Source: Pseudomonas fluorescens (GTDB lineage: Bacteria > Pseudomonadota > Gammaproteobacteria > Pseudomonadales > Pseudomonadaceae). Taken from it: a stretch of 64,000 nt of DNA. A model generated the notes under the pieces. That model was not told the origin of the DNA. It was given only the letters and a program-made list of their open reading frames with translations, and ran no database searches. This document shows, one piece after another, positions 1 to 8,979 of the stretch (positions are counted from its first letter, which is position 1; every line of letters begins with the position of its first letter). The position numbers and the translations under genes are program-made. The DNA lies in assembly GCF_902497855.1 (NCBI RefSeq), contig NZ_CABVHU010000012.1, forward strand, positions 186,001 through 250,000. The letters run 5' to 3'.

Positions 1-1802
1 TGCACGTCATCCCAGGTCCATTGCCGACCGCTCTCGCAGGCCTCGGCTTGTAGCTCGGCAGGCAACTCCAAGGGTTCGCCACTGAGTACGCGCATCACCG
101 GCAACCCTTTGGCGACAGCCTGCGCCCCGCCGGCGTGATCGGCATGGGCGTGGCTGATCAGCATCAGATCGAGGGCGCTCACGCCCAGTTTGCGCAGCGT
201 CGGCAGTACCACACGCTCGCCGAGGTCGTTATCACCAAAACGTGGCCCGGCGTCGTACAGCAGCGTGTGATGACGTGTACGCACCAGGATGGCCAGCCCT
301 TGGCCGACGTCCAGTTGCCAGATTTCAGCCGTGCCCTCCGGCAACAGTTGCCGCGGTGGAAACACCAGCAACAGCAGCAGCGGCCAACCCAGCAGGCGAA
401 GAGGTACCCCACGAGGCATCAACAGCAGCAACGCACCCAGTGCGCCCAAGGCCCCTATCCACCACGGCACCGCCGCCGGCACCCACGCAGGGAAACGCCC
501 GGCCATCAGTGCAAGGCCTCTGAACAACAGATCGATCAAGCCACCCGCCACCCACAGCAACCCTTCGCCCACCAAAGGGATGGGCAACAGCAACGTCCCC
601 AACAAGGCTGGCGGCAGCACCACCAGACTGATCCAGGGCACGGCCAGCAGATTGACCAGCGGCCCGCTGAGACTGATCGGCAAGCCCAGTACCAGCAACA
701 ACGGGCCCAGCCCGATCGCGATCAGCCACTGGGCGCGAGTCCAGGCGTGCCACCAGCGCCAGGGCCCCAGGCGGCCGCCGAAAATGAAGATCAACACGGC
801 CACCGCCGCGAAGGACAACCAGAAACCCGGTTGCAGACTCGCCAGCGGGTCCAGCAGCAGAACGCCGTTGAGCGCCAGCAGCAACGGCCACCAGGCACCA
901 AGGTGACGAAAACGCAGTCGCCACAACAGCACCAGGCCGATCATCAAGCAGGCCCGCCGCACGGGCACGTCGAAGCCGGCCAGCAAGCCATAACCGAGCG
1001 CTGCGGCGAACGCCAGGCCGCAGGCCCATGGCAGCCAGGGCAAACGGCCCGGCCACAGGCCATAACGGGCCAGGCCGGCGATCAGCACGTACACCAGCCC
1101 CGCCAGCAAGCCGATGTGCTGCCCGGATATCACCAGCAAATGCACGGTGCCGGTGTCTTGCAACACTTGCCAATCCTCGCGACTGAGCCCGGCGCCATCC
1201 CCCAGCACCAAGGCCGTCAGCGCCCCCGTTCGGCCTTGGGCATCCACGGCCTGCAAGCGTTGGCGGATGCCGTCGCGCCAGGCCCATCGGGCTTCCTTCA
1301 GGCGCACGCCATCCTTGACCGTCCCGGTGGCGCCGATGCGTTGCGCCAGCAGCCAGGCGTCGTAATCGAAGGCATGGGGATTGAGTAGCCCGGCAGGACG
1401 TTTGAGTTTCACCGCCAGTCGCCAGTGTTCGCCGCTGTTGACTGGCGGCCCGCCGTACCAGGCCAGGCGCAACAATGGCGGAACAGTCTCGCGTCGCGAG
1501 CGGGCGTCTGCCAATTCGAAACGCACCACCGCCTCACCGTTCTGGGGCAATCCCACCACCCGCCCTTCAACCCAGCGGGTTTCGCCATCCAGATTGACAG
1601 GCAGGCGATCATCCAGCGCCCACTGCGCATTCGCACACGCCCAACTGAAGCCGAACAGAAAAAAGGCCAATGGATACGTCCGAAACGGCAGCATCATCAA
1701 AGCCGCGACCGGCAACGCCAGCCAAAACCAGACCGGCGGTAGTACAGGTAAAAAACGCAGGGCCAGCAAACCCAGCGCCAGCGCCGTCATCCCTATGCGC
1801 AT
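1..1802 (-). CDS. comEC: ComEC/Rec2 DNA-uptake channel protein (partial, 3' end outside window)
   Basis: Inner-membrane protein that moves single-stranded DNA into the cytoplasm during natural transformation. About 600 codons are visible, against roughly 740 in the family, so the C-terminus lies beyond position 1. The start ATG at 1802 gives MRIGMT followed at once by hydrophobic helices. The middle is the multi-helix ComEC competence domain. The visible C-terminal part is the metallo-beta-lactamase-like domain, with LDVGQG, an Asp-Ala-Gly strand and the HAHADHAG metal motif. It is divergent from the DUF2062 gene, as I recall for PA2984/PA2985. Family membership is clear; whether this strain is competent is not shown. 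Confidence 0.93.
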   Translation of the reverse strand, partial: MRIGMTALALGLLALRFLPVLPPVWFWLALPVAALMMLPFRTYPLAFFLFGFSWACANAQWALDDRLPVNLDGETRWVEGRVVGLPQNGEAVVRFELADARSRRETVPPLLRLAWYGGPPVNSGEHWRLAVKLKRPAGLLNPHAFDYDAWLLAQRIGATGTVKDGVRLKEARWAWRDGIRQRLQAVDAQGRTGALTALVLGDGAGLSREDWQVLQDTGTVHLLVISGQHIGLLAGLVYVLIAGLARYGLWPGRLPWLPWACGLAFAAALGYGLLAGFDVPVRRACLMIGLVLLWRLRFRHLGAWWPLLLALNGVLLLDPLASLQPGFWLSFAAVAVLIFIFGGRLGPWRWWHAWTRAQWLIAIGLGPLLLVLGLPISLSGPLVNLLAVPWISLVVLPPALLGTLLLPIPLVGEGLLWVAGGLIDLLFRGLALMAGRFPAWVPAAVPWWIGALGALGALLLLMPRGVPLRLLGWPLLLLLVFPPRQLLPEGTAEIWQLDVGQGLAILVRTRHHTLLYDAGPRFGDNDLGERVVLPTLRKLGVSALDLMLISHAHADHAGGAQAVAKGLPVMRVLSGEPLELPAELQAEACESGRQWTWDDV

Positions 1803-1938
1803 AAGCCCGTCCTTGAGAGTTCCAGCCCTAGGCATAGCCGGCTTATCGCACGACTGTGGTTATCAATTGTCACAAAGTCTGAATGGGCGGTTCATGGAAT
1901 CCAGACATACTTGCCGCCTTAACCGACCGAGAAGCCTT

Positions 1939-2457
1939 ATGCCCCGGCGCTTATTCAAACGTTACATGCCAGACCCGACGAGCATCAGGGAACACAAGTC
2001 CTTACGCTTTCTCGGCACGCTGCTGCATGATCCAAACCTCTGGCACCTCAACCGACACTCCGTCGCCCGGGCCATGGCCGTGGGTCTGTTCGCGGCTTTT
2101 CTGCCGATCCCCTTGCAAATGCTGGTGGCCGCCATCCTCGCCATCATGGTGCGCGGCAACATGCCGATCGCCGTCAGCCTGGTCTGGCTGACCAACCCGA
2201 TCACCATGCCGGCCGTGTTCTTCTGTACGTACCAGACCGGTGCCTGGTTGATGGATGTCCCTGCCCGGCATTTGCCGGATGAATTGACCTGGGAGTGGAT
2301 CAGCGGCCAACTCTCGACGTTGTGGCAACCGTTCCTGCTGGGATCGGTGGTGGTGGGGCTGGTACTCGGTGGCTTGGCTTATTGCCTGGTGATGATGTAT
2401 TGGCGCTGGTGGGTGGGGCGGCAATGGGCGCGGCGCAAGAAAAAGCGGATGCAGTGA
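1939..2457 (+). CDS. DUF2062 inner-membrane protein
   Basis: A 172-residue protein of the DUF2062 family, of unknown biochemical role. The ATG at 1939 is chosen because the reading frame upstream of it overlaps the divergent comEC start and has no family-like sequence. Two hydrophobic segments are visible, about residues 45-70 and 130-150. The conserved signature around NPITMPAVF lies between them, and the tail is very basic (WARRKKKRMQ). A strong intrinsic terminator follows. Some DUF2062 proteins are fused to glycosyltransferases or sit near envelope genes; nothing here narrows that. Confidence 0.85.
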   Translation: MPRRLFKRYMPDPTSIREHKSLRFLGTLLHDPNLWHLNRHSVARAMAVGLFAAFLPIPLQMLVAAILAIMVRGNMPIAVSLVWLTNPITMPAVFFCTYQTGAWLMDVPARHLPDELTWEWISGQLSTLWQPFLLGSVVVGLVLGGLAYCLVMMYWRWWVGRQWARRKKKRMQ

Positions 2458-2463
2458 ATGCAA

Positions 2464-2495
2464 AACGGCCTCCTTTTTGGGGAGGCCGTTTTTTT
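2464..2495 (+). terminator. Intrinsic terminator after the DUF2062 gene
   Basis: A perfect 10-bp stem (AACGGCCTCC at 2464-2473 pairing with 2481-2490) is followed by a run of T. It sits six bases after the stop codon. Confidence 0.9.
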
Positions 2496-2520
2496 GTGGT
2501 GCCTGGGCTGACGCCTTCGC

Positions 2521-2545
2521 TGTAGGAGCGAGGCTTGCCCGCGAA
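2521..2545. repeat. REP singlet
   Basis: Carries the Pseudomonas REP motif TGTAGGAGCGAGGCTTGCCC with the usual GCGAA end. No inverted partner is seen nearby, unlike the paired copies elsewhere in the window. Confidence 0.75.
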
Positions 2546-2565
2546 CCAGACGACGCGGTCGCTCG

Positions 2566-3345
2566 TCAGGTACGCATCCCGCGACCACTCACCAGCAACC
2601 GCGCACAACCGATGTACAACACCACAGTCGCCACCAGCATGAAGGTAATCGCCACGCTGATCCGGATATCCGAAACGCCCAGGATCCCGTAACGGAAGGC
2701 GTTGACCATGTGCAGCACCGGGTTGGCCAGGGACACGGTCTGCCAGAACGGCGGCAGCAGGCTGATCGAGTAGAACACCCCGCCCAGGTACGTCAGCGGT
2801 GTCAGCACGAAGGTCGGAATGATCGAGATATCATCGAAGTTGCGCGCAAACACCGCGTTGATGAAGCCCAGCAGTGAAAAGATCGTCGCCGTCAGCACCA
2901 CCACCAGAATGGTCACCCCCAGGTGATGCACCTGTAGCTGGGTGAAGAACAGCGACAGCAGCGTCACGATGACCCCGACCATCAACCCACGCAGCACGCC
3001 ACCCAGGGTGTAGCCGATCAGAATCGTATGCGGCGACACCGGCGACACCATCAATTCCTCGATGGAACGCTGGAACTTGCTGCCGAAGAAACTCGAGACC
3101 ACATTGCCGTAGGAGTTGGTGATCACCGACATCATGATCAGTCCCGGCACGATGTACTCCATGTAAGTGAAGCCACCCATGTCGCCGATCTGCCGACCAA
3201 TCAGATTGCCGAAGATCACGAAGTACAGAACCATGGTGATGGCCGGCGGCAGCAAGGTCTGCGGCCAGATCCGGGTAAAGCGTTTGACCTCGCGGTAGAC
3301 GATGGTATTGAGGGCAACGAGATTGGGTTGCAGCTCGGAACTCAT
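2566..3345 (-). CDS. ABC-2 type transporter permease
   Basis: A 259-residue membrane subunit of an ABC exporter of the YadH/NodJ type. An N-terminal cytoplasmic stretch is followed by about six hydrophobic helices spread over residues 30-250. The ABC-2 signature region is visible around the FARNFDDISIIPTF loop. The start ATG overlaps the stop of the upstream ATPase gene by four bases (ATGA), so the two are translationally coupled and should form one transporter. The substrate cannot be read from sequence; relatives are annotated as drug or polysaccharide exporters. Confidence 0.9.
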   Translation of the reverse strand: MSSELQPNLVALNTIVYREVKRFTRIWPQTLLPPAITMVLYFVIFGNLIGRQIGDMGGFTYMEYIVPGLIMMSVITNSYGNVVSSFFGSKFQRSIEELMVSPVSPHTILIGYTLGGVLRGLMVGVIVTLLSLFFTQLQVHHLGVTILVVVLTATIFSLLGFINAVFARNFDDISIIPTFVLTPLTYLGGVFYSISLLPPFWQTVSLANPVLHMVNAFRYGILGVSDIRISVAITFMLVATVVLYIGCARLLVSGRGMRT

Positions 3346-4274
3346 ACCGCCACCTTCGACAGATTTTTCTCCACCAGGGACACGAACAACTCCTCGAGGC
3401 GATTGGTTTTGTTACGCAGGCTCAGCACTTCGATGTTCTGTTGAGCAAGCTGAGTAAACAGCGCGGTGATGCCCATGGCCTTGTCCACCTGGACTTCCAG
3501 GGTGTGACTGTCGAGCAATTTGGTGGCGTAACCGAGTAACTGCGGCGCCACTTTCAGATCGTTTTTCATGTCTAGCAAGAAGGTTTCAACATGCAGTTGG
3601 CCGAGCAACTGCTTCATGCTGGTGTTCTCGACGATGGTGCCGTGGTCGATGATGCCGATGTTGCGGCACAACTGCTCAGCCTCTTCCAGGTAGTGGGTGG
3701 TGAGGATGATGGTGATGCCTTTCTTGTTCAGCTCGGTAAGGAACGTCCACATCGAGCGACGCAGTTCGATATCCACACCCGCCGTTGGTTCGTCGAGGAT
3801 CAGCAGGCGTGGTTCGTGGACCAGCGCCCGGGCGATCATCAGCCGCCGCTTCATGCCGCCGGACAGCGAACGCGATGGCACATCGCGCTTGTCCCACAGG
3901 CCGAGCTGGGTCAGGTATTGCTCGGCCCGCTCCTTGGCGATTTTTGGCGGGATCCCGTAGTAACCGGCCTGGGTCACGACGATGTCGAAGGTCTTTTCGA
4001 ACTGGTTGAAGTTGAATTCCTGCGGCACCACGCCGATGGAGCGCTTGAGCTGCGCAGGATTCTTGTCCAGGTCGTTGCCGAAGATATTCACCGTTCCGCT
4101 GGTCTTGTTCACCAGGGTCGAGAGAATGCCGATGGTCGTGGATTTGCCGGCGCCGTTAGGGCCGAGCAAGGCGAAAAAATCACCTTCGGCGACGTCCAGA
4201 TCGATACCACTCAAGGCCTGGAAACCGTTGCCGTAGGTTTTGGTTAGCTGCCGGATGGACAGAGCGGAACTCAT
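3342..4274 (-). CDS. ABC transporter ATP-binding protein
   Basis: A 310-residue ATPase partner of the ABC-2 permease. Visible motifs in order: Walker A GPNGAGKST, Q-loop region VVPQEFNFNQ, signature LSGGMKRR, Walker B LLILDEPTAGVD and the switch His in LTTHYLEEAE. The C-terminal 80 residues form the extra domain typical of the CcmA/YadG class. The ATG at 4274 (MSSALSIRQL) is chosen over an in-frame ATG 63 bases upstream because the family begins here. It is the first gene of a two-gene operon. Confidence 0.93.
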   Translation of the reverse strand: MSSALSIRQLTKTYGNGFQALSGIDLDVAEGDFFALLGPNGAGKSTTIGILSTLVNKTSGTVNIFGNDLDKNPAQLKRSIGVVPQEFNFNQFEKTFDIVVTQAGYYGIPPKIAKERAEQYLTQLGLWDKRDVPSRSLSGGMKRRLMIARALVHEPRLLILDEPTAGVDIELRRSMWTFLTELNKKGITIILTTHYLEEAEQLCRNIGIIDHGTIVENTSMKQLLGQLHVETFLLDMKNDLKVAPQLLGYATKLLDSHTLEVQVDKAMGITALFTQLAQQNIEVLSLRNKTNRLEELFVSLVEKNLSKVAV

Positions 4275-4407
4275 ATCGGATTTACGCACCAAGAAGGGAA
4301 GAAAGGAACAAATAAGGGCGGACGGCGAGCAATGCAACCGCAGCGCGTGGACACAATGGTGCTTGTCGCCGTCTCACAAGTACAGTCAAGTGTGTCGATA
4401 GTGAGTA

Positions 4408-5031
4408 TTAAGTCAACGCGGTCATGACGGCTTTCTGATAGGCCGGACGCTGCTTCAGTCGTGCGTACCAGGCTTCGACATGAGGCTGTGGCGCGCGCTC
4501 GATCGGCATCTCGAACCAGGCATAAATGAAACTGCCGAGGGGAATGTCGCCCATGCCGATGTCGTTGCCCGACAGGTACGGTTGGGTCGCCAGCACTTGA
4601 TCGGCCATCGACAGCAGATCGTCACATTCCTTGATCGCCGCCTTGATGGCGGGCCAGTCCTGCTTGTCTGCCGGCGTGCGCAATACACCCCAGAACACCG
4701 TGCGGAACGGGCCGGCAAAACTTGAAGTGGTCCAGTCCATCCACTTCTCGGCAGCGGCGCGGGCCTGGGGATTCTCCGGGTACCAGGCCGTGCCGTTGGC
4801 ATGCAGGGCCATCAGGTAACGCACGATGGTGTTGGATTCCCACAGCACGAAACCGTCGTCTTCAATCACCGGCACGCGACCATTGGGATTCATCGCGCGG
4901 TACTGCGGCGTATCGACTACACCAAAGGCGCCGCCGGCATCGATCGCTTCATAGGCCAGGCCCAGCTCCTCGGCAGCCCACAAAGGTTTCCTGACATTCG
5001 ACGAATTTTTCCGACCCCAGATCTTCAGCAT
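4408..5031 (-). CDS. Glutathione S-transferase family protein
   Basis: A 207-residue cytosolic GST-fold protein. The N-terminal thioredoxin-like domain (residues 1-80) has SSNVRKPLW, in which a Ser near residue 9-10 is the likely glutathione-activating residue. It also has the cis-Pro motif GRVPVIED and the ESNTIVRYL glutathione gamma-glutamyl site. The alpha-helical C-terminal domain follows, with the N-capping region GMGDIPLGSF. Its neighbours (ABC pair downstream, transglutaminase-like and FadE genes upstream) match my memory of PA2811-PA2815. The physiological substrate is unknown. Confidence 0.9.
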   Translation of the reverse strand: MLKIWGRKNSSNVRKPLWAAEELGLAYEAIDAGGAFGVVDTPQYRAMNPNGRVPVIEDDGFVLWESNTIVRYLMALHANGTAWYPENPQARAAAEKWMDWTTSSFAGPFRTVFWGVLRTPADKQDWPAIKAAIKECDDLLSMADQVLATQPYLSGNDIGMGDIPLGSFIYAWFEMPIERAPQPHVEAWYARLKQRPAYQKAVMTALT

Positions 5032-5074
5032 GACCGCCTCTTTATGGATGAATGCGCAGGCAGCATACGCCGGA

Positions 5075-5734
5075 TCAGGCGCGACTCAAATCGCTCTGCA
5101 TATCACCCAACAACACCGGCAGTGGCTCGCTGAACAGATGCGGGTAGCACTTTTCCAGGTGCTCGAAAAAGAACGTTTCAGGCACGTCGGGGAATTGGCC
5201 GTGATCGATCAGGTACTCCATCAATTGCGCTCCGTCGCGATTGAACGGATGGAATACGCTGTCGTGGATGCCGTCGAATTCCAAGGGTTCGACATTGAAC
5301 AGTTCGCACAAGTCCTGGTTGAACGCCGGGGTGGCTTTGACCCAGCTTCCGTTCAGGTACAGTTCGGTATAACCGTGCATGGCGAACACGTCGCTCTTGA
5401 GCAATTCGAGCAGGCGTGGCGTCGATAAATGGTTGCGCACATCCGCCAGGCCGATGCGTGCGGGGATCGAGCAATGCCGCGCGCATCCGGCCAGCAGCGT
5501 GGCTTTGGGCACGCAGTAACTCATCCCGGCTGCCAGTGCATGACTGCCACGCAAGGTCTGCGGGTCGCGACTGAAGGTGTAAGGGTTGTAGCGCACGGCC
5601 TCGCGCACCGCGTAATAGAGATTGATCGCCTGCTCGAGCGGGTCGCGACTGCTGCCTCGATGTTTTTCGGCGAACTCCACCACCGACGGATGGTCACTAT
5701 CGATGAAGCGGCCGGGGCTCAGATACTCGTGCAT
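5075..5734 (-). CDS. Transglutaminase-like domain protein
   Basis: A 219-residue protein with the transglutaminase/cysteine-protease fold. The catalytic Cys lies in AAGMSYCVPKATLLAG, the His in VFAMHGYTELYL and the Asp in the following segment. The reading frame stays open further upstream, but the ATG at 5734 has an AGGAG at a proper distance and the extra upstream residues do not look like protein. It is divergent from the acyl-CoA dehydrogenase gene across 249 bases. Members act as amidases or peptidases, and the substrate is unknown. Confidence 0.85.
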   Translation of the reverse strand: MHEYLSPGRFIDSDHPSVVEFAEKHRGSSRDPLEQAINLYYAVREAVRYNPYTFSRDPQTLRGSHALAAGMSYCVPKATLLAGCARHCSIPARIGLADVRNHLSTPRLLELLKSDVFAMHGYTELYLNGSWVKATPAFNQDLCELFNVEPLEFDGIHDSVFHPFNRDGAQLMEYLIDHGQFPDVPETFFFEHLEKCYPHLFSEPLPVLLGDMQSDLSRA

Positions 5735-5983
5735 GAGAACACTCTCCTGGGGAAGCCACGAGTCTAGCGACAGGTTCAGCACAGAGATAACGACGTTTCG
5801 GCCAAACTTAAGCGCATTGTCGCTCGCTCCATGCATGATTTTTGACGGCCTGTCGCCCATCAGTCCTACAAAATTCATCACGGTTTCCCACGATTTCAAT
5901 CACATCGCTCTGACCACCTTGTTTTACGGATGCCGTCTAAGCTCTGAAGGCTGGTTTTGCCCTGGTTTCACGGAGGATTAAAT

Positions 5984-8431
5984 ATGCTGCTGTTGTGGAT
6001 ACTGGTTCTGGTTGTCGGGATCGCTTATTTGGCTCACCGGCGCATCGCCCCGCTGCCCGCCATGGGTATCGTGGCTGTCTACCTGTTGGCGATGGGTATT
6101 TTCAGCCGTGCACCGGGTTGGCTGCTGCTGATTTTCTGGGTGTTGCTTGCGGCCACCGCGGCCCCGCTATTGCTGCCCGACCTGCGTCGCAAATACTTCA
6201 GTGCGCCGATGTTCAACTGGTTCCAGAAAACCCTGCCGCCGATGTCGCCAACCGAACGCGACGCCATCGACGCCGGCACGGTGTGGTGGGACGGCGAGCT
6301 GTTCAGCGGTCGTCCGGACTGGGACAAACTGCTGTCCTACCCCAAAGCGCAACTGAGCGAAGAAGAACAGGCCTTTATCGACGGCCCGACCGAAGCACTC
6401 TGCGCCATGGTCAGCGACTGGCAGATCGGGCAAGACATGGACCTGCCGCCAGAAGCCTGGGCCCACATCAAGGAAAACGGCTTCTTCGCCCTGATCATTC
6501 CCAAGGAGTTCGGCGGCAAAGGGTTTTCCGCCTATGCCCACTCGCAAGTGGCAATGAAACTGGCGACCCACAGCGGCGACCTCGCCTCCACGGTGATGGT
6601 CCCCAACTCCCTCGGCCCGGCCGAACTGTTGCTGCATTACGGCACCGATGAACAACGCAACCACTACCTGCCACGACTGGCGCGGGGTGACGACATCCCC
6701 TGTTTCGCCTTGACCGGTCCTCTGGCCGGTTCCGACGCAGGCGCGATGCCCGACACCGGGGTGATCTGCAAAGGGCAATGGGAAGGCCAGGAAACCCTCG
6801 GCCTGCGCCTGAACTGGGAAAAACGCTACATCACGCTGGGCCCTGTAGCCACCTTGCTCGGCCTGGCGTTCAAGGCCTACGACCCGGATCACCTGCTGGG
6901 GGACGAAGAAGACCTGGGCATCAGCCTGGCGCTGGTCCCCACCGATACCGCCGGCGTCGAGATCGGCCGCCGCCACCTGCCCCTGGGCGCTTCGTTCATG
7001 AACGGCCCGAACTCGGGCAAGGATGTGTTCATTCCCCTGGACTTCCTTATCGGCGGCCAGGAAATGCTCGGTAAAGGCTGGATGATGCTGATGAACTGCC
7101 TGTCGGTCGGGCGTTCGATTTCCCTGCCTGCGGTCGGTACCGGCGCGGCCAAATTCACCAGCCTGGTGACGGGCCAATATGCGCAGATTCGTGAGCAGTT
7201 CAACGTTCCGCTGGCGGCTTTCGAAGGCATCCAGGAAGCCATGGCGCGCATCGGTGGCAATGCCTGGATGATGGACGCCGCGCGAATGCTGACTGCCAAC
7301 GCAGTAGACCTGGGCGAGAAACCGTCGGTGCTGTCGGCGATTCTCAAGTACCACCTCACCGAACGCGGTCGCGAGTGCATCAGCCACGCCATGGACGTGC
7401 ACGGCGGCAAGGCGATCATCATGGGGCCGAACAACTACCTGGGGCGCAGCTGGAATGGCGCGCCGATCTTCATCACCGTGGAAGGCGCGAACATTCTCTC
7501 GCGCAACCTGATGATCTTCGGCCAGGGCGCGATTCGCTGCCATCCTTTCGTGCTCAAGGAAATGGCCCTCGCCGGCCGCGAAGACAAGGACCAGGCACTC
7601 ACCGAGTTCGATGGCCTGCTGCTCAAGCACATCGGTTTTGCCGTGGGCAACGCCGCCAGCACCCTGGTGCTGAACCTCGGCCTGGGGCATTTCGAACACG
7701 CGCCGGGCAATACGCTCAGCCAGGGTTACTTCCGTGCCCTCAATCGCCAGGCCGCTGCGTTCGCCATGCTCGCCGACCTGAGCATGATGCTGCTGGGCGG
7801 TGAACTGAAACGCCGCGAACGCTTGTCGGCGCGTCTGGGGGACGTACTCAGCAACATGTACCTCGCCTCCGCCGCACTCAAGCGTTACCACGACCTCGAC
7901 TCACCGGACCATATGGCCCCATTGTTTACCTGGGCCATGGAAGAAAGCCTGGGGCAGTCCGAGCGCGCACTCGATGAACTGCTGAGCAACTTCCCGAACA
8001 AGGTGCTGGGTTGTCTGCTGCGGGCAATCGTATTCCCGCTTGGTCGTCGTCACAAAGGCCCCTCGGACAAGCTCGGCGCAGAAGTCGCGGCGGTGATTGG
8101 CCGGGCCAAGGGCGATCCTGCCCTCGAAGAATTGCTCGGCGGTTGCTACCGTCCGCAATCGGCCGATGACGCCGTCGGCGCGCTGCAACACGCCTGCAAC
8201 CTGTTGAACGCGGCGCAGCCCGTGCAGAAAAAACTGCATGTGGCCCTCAAAAGCGGCCAGGTCAAACCGGAGGTCGGCGAACATGTCATCGATGCAGCGC
8301 TGGAAGCCGGCGTGTTGCAGCCCGTGGAGGCGCAAACCCTGCGTGATGTCGAAGCAGCGCGGCGCAAGGTGATCGATGTCGATGATTTCGACAAAGAGGA
8401 GCTGGCGCTGACCAAAGGAAAGGTCCGCTGA
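5984..8431 (+). CDS. fadE: Large acyl-CoA dehydrogenase (FadE type)
   Basis: An 815-residue flavoprotein for the first step of fatty-acid beta-oxidation. The start at 5984 has GGAGG eleven bases upstream. Two or three hydrophobic helices fill residues 1-60, as in E. coli FadE (814 residues), and anchor it to the membrane. The acyl-CoA dehydrogenase core follows: FALTGPLAGSDAG substrate/FAD loop around residues 245-257, then the middle and C-terminal helical domains with the YLGRSWNGAPI region. A FadE-specific C-terminal extension (DUF1974) ends the protein. It is linked to the small downstream gene but separated from it by a hairpin. Confidence 0.92.
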   Translation: MLLLWILVLVVGIAYLAHRRIAPLPAMGIVAVYLLAMGIFSRAPGWLLLIFWVLLAATAAPLLLPDLRRKYFSAPMFNWFQKTLPPMSPTERDAIDAGTVWWDGELFSGRPDWDKLLSYPKAQLSEEEQAFIDGPTEALCAMVSDWQIGQDMDLPPEAWAHIKENGFFALIIPKEFGGKGFSAYAHSQVAMKLATHSGDLASTVMVPNSLGPAELLLHYGTDEQRNHYLPRLARGDDIPCFALTGPLAGSDAGAMPDTGVICKGQWEGQETLGLRLNWEKRYITLGPVATLLGLAFKAYDPDHLLGDEEDLGISLALVPTDTAGVEIGRRHLPLGASFMNGPNSGKDVFIPLDFLIGGQEMLGKGWMMLMNCLSVGRSISLPAVGTGAAKFTSLVTGQYAQIREQFNVPLAAFEGIQEAMARIGGNAWMMDAARMLTANAVDLGEKPSVLSAILKYHLTERGRECISHAMDVHGGKAIIMGPNNYLGRSWNGAPIFITVEGANILSRNLMIFGQGAIRCHPFVLKEMALAGREDKDQALTEFDGLLLKHIGFAVGNAASTLVLNLGLGHFEHAPGNTLSQGYFRALNRQAAAFAMLADLSMMLLGGELKRRERLSARLGDVLSNMYLASAALKRYHDLDSPDHMAPLFTWAMEESLGQSERALDELLSNFPNKVLGCLLRAIVFPLGRRHKGPSDKLGAEVAAVIGRAKGDPALEELLGGCYRPQSADDAVGALQHACNLLNAAQPVQKKLHVALKSGQVKPEVGEHVIDAALEAGVLQPVEAQTLRDVEAARRKVIDVDDFDKEELALTKGKVR

Positions 8432-8447
8432 TCCCGTCCACCATGTA

Positions 8448-8486
8448 AAAAAGGGCGCGGGCGCTTTATACTCCCGCGCCCGTTTT
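8448..8486 (+). terminator. Hairpin between fadE and the small downstream gene
   Basis: A 9-bp GC-only stem (GGGCGCGGG at 8453-8461, CCCGCGCCC at 8473-8481) is flanked by an A-run and GTTTT. It may terminate or attenuate fadE transcripts. A TATACT in the loop could be a -10 box for the next gene, but no convincing -35 is seen. Confidence 0.6.
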
Positions 8487-8505
8487 GCTCTTGAGGACTT
8501 ATCTC

Positions 8506-8913
8506 GTGTCCAACATCGTTGCCGATCATCTCGTTTTGCTCGACCACCTGCGCAGCATCCTGGTCGCCGTAGGTGAGGCCGATCAGGTGCCCGAAGAAAG
8601 CCATGCCTTGTTCCTGGAGCGCTTTGACGAACTGCGCGCGTTGCTGCCGGTCGATCCGATCGAAAGCCAATACCTGGGCCAGGACATTCTGTGCCAGGTG
8701 ATCACCCGCTATCCACAAATCGCCCACCTGGTCCCGCGCGACCTGCTGTGGTACTTCGCCGGTGACTGCCTGCACTACATGCCCGACGATGAAATCGGCC
8801 TGTACCAGGCACTGGAAGAGCGTCGCTTCGAAGCCGAGCAGAACGACGAACCCTTCGACTGGAACCAGGAAAAACAGCTGCTGGCGATGTCGAACGACGA
8901 CAGCAAGCACTGA
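8506..8913 (+). CDS. Conserved small acidic protein (PA2817-like)
   Basis: A 135-residue soluble acidic protein with no recognised catalytic motif. The GTG at 8506 is preferred over an in-frame ATG at 8485 because GAGGA stands eight bases before it. The protein is helical in character, with conserved-looking blocks FLERFDELRALLP and VPRDLLWYFAGDCLHYM. I recall a Pseudomonas family named after PA2817 located beside the same acyl-CoA dehydrogenase, which fits here. Its function is unknown; the gene order suggests an accessory role to FadE. Confidence 0.75.
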   Translation: MSNIVADHLVLLDHLRSILVAVGEADQVPEESHALFLERFDELRALLPVDPIESQYLGQDILCQVITRYPQIAHLVPRDLLWYFAGDCLHYMPDDEIGLYQALEERRFEAEQNDEPFDWNQEKQLLAMSNDDSKH

Positions 8914-8930
8914 TCCACGGTCAGCAATCA

Positions 8931-8967
8931 AAAGGCCCGCATGGTGATTCATGCGGGCCTTTTTTAT
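8931..8967 (+). terminator. Bidirectional intrinsic terminator
   Basis: A 12-bp perfect stem (AAAGGCCCGCAT at 8931-8942 and its complement after an 8-base loop) is followed by T residues. It lies between the converging small gene and the LysR gene and can serve both. Confidence 0.9.
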
Positions 8968-8979
8968 TAGCTGCTTGTT

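Noticed and set aside
135..1388. Long plus-strand open frame rich in Gln, His, Arg and Pro opposite comEC
   Set aside because: It is antisense to a well-supported comEC frame, has low-complexity composition and no ribosome site; it is a by-product of high G+C codon use.
6167..7891. 574-codon minus-strand open frame inside the acyl-CoA dehydrogenase
   Set aside because: FadE on the plus strand has complete family motifs; the antisense frame has no recognisable domain.
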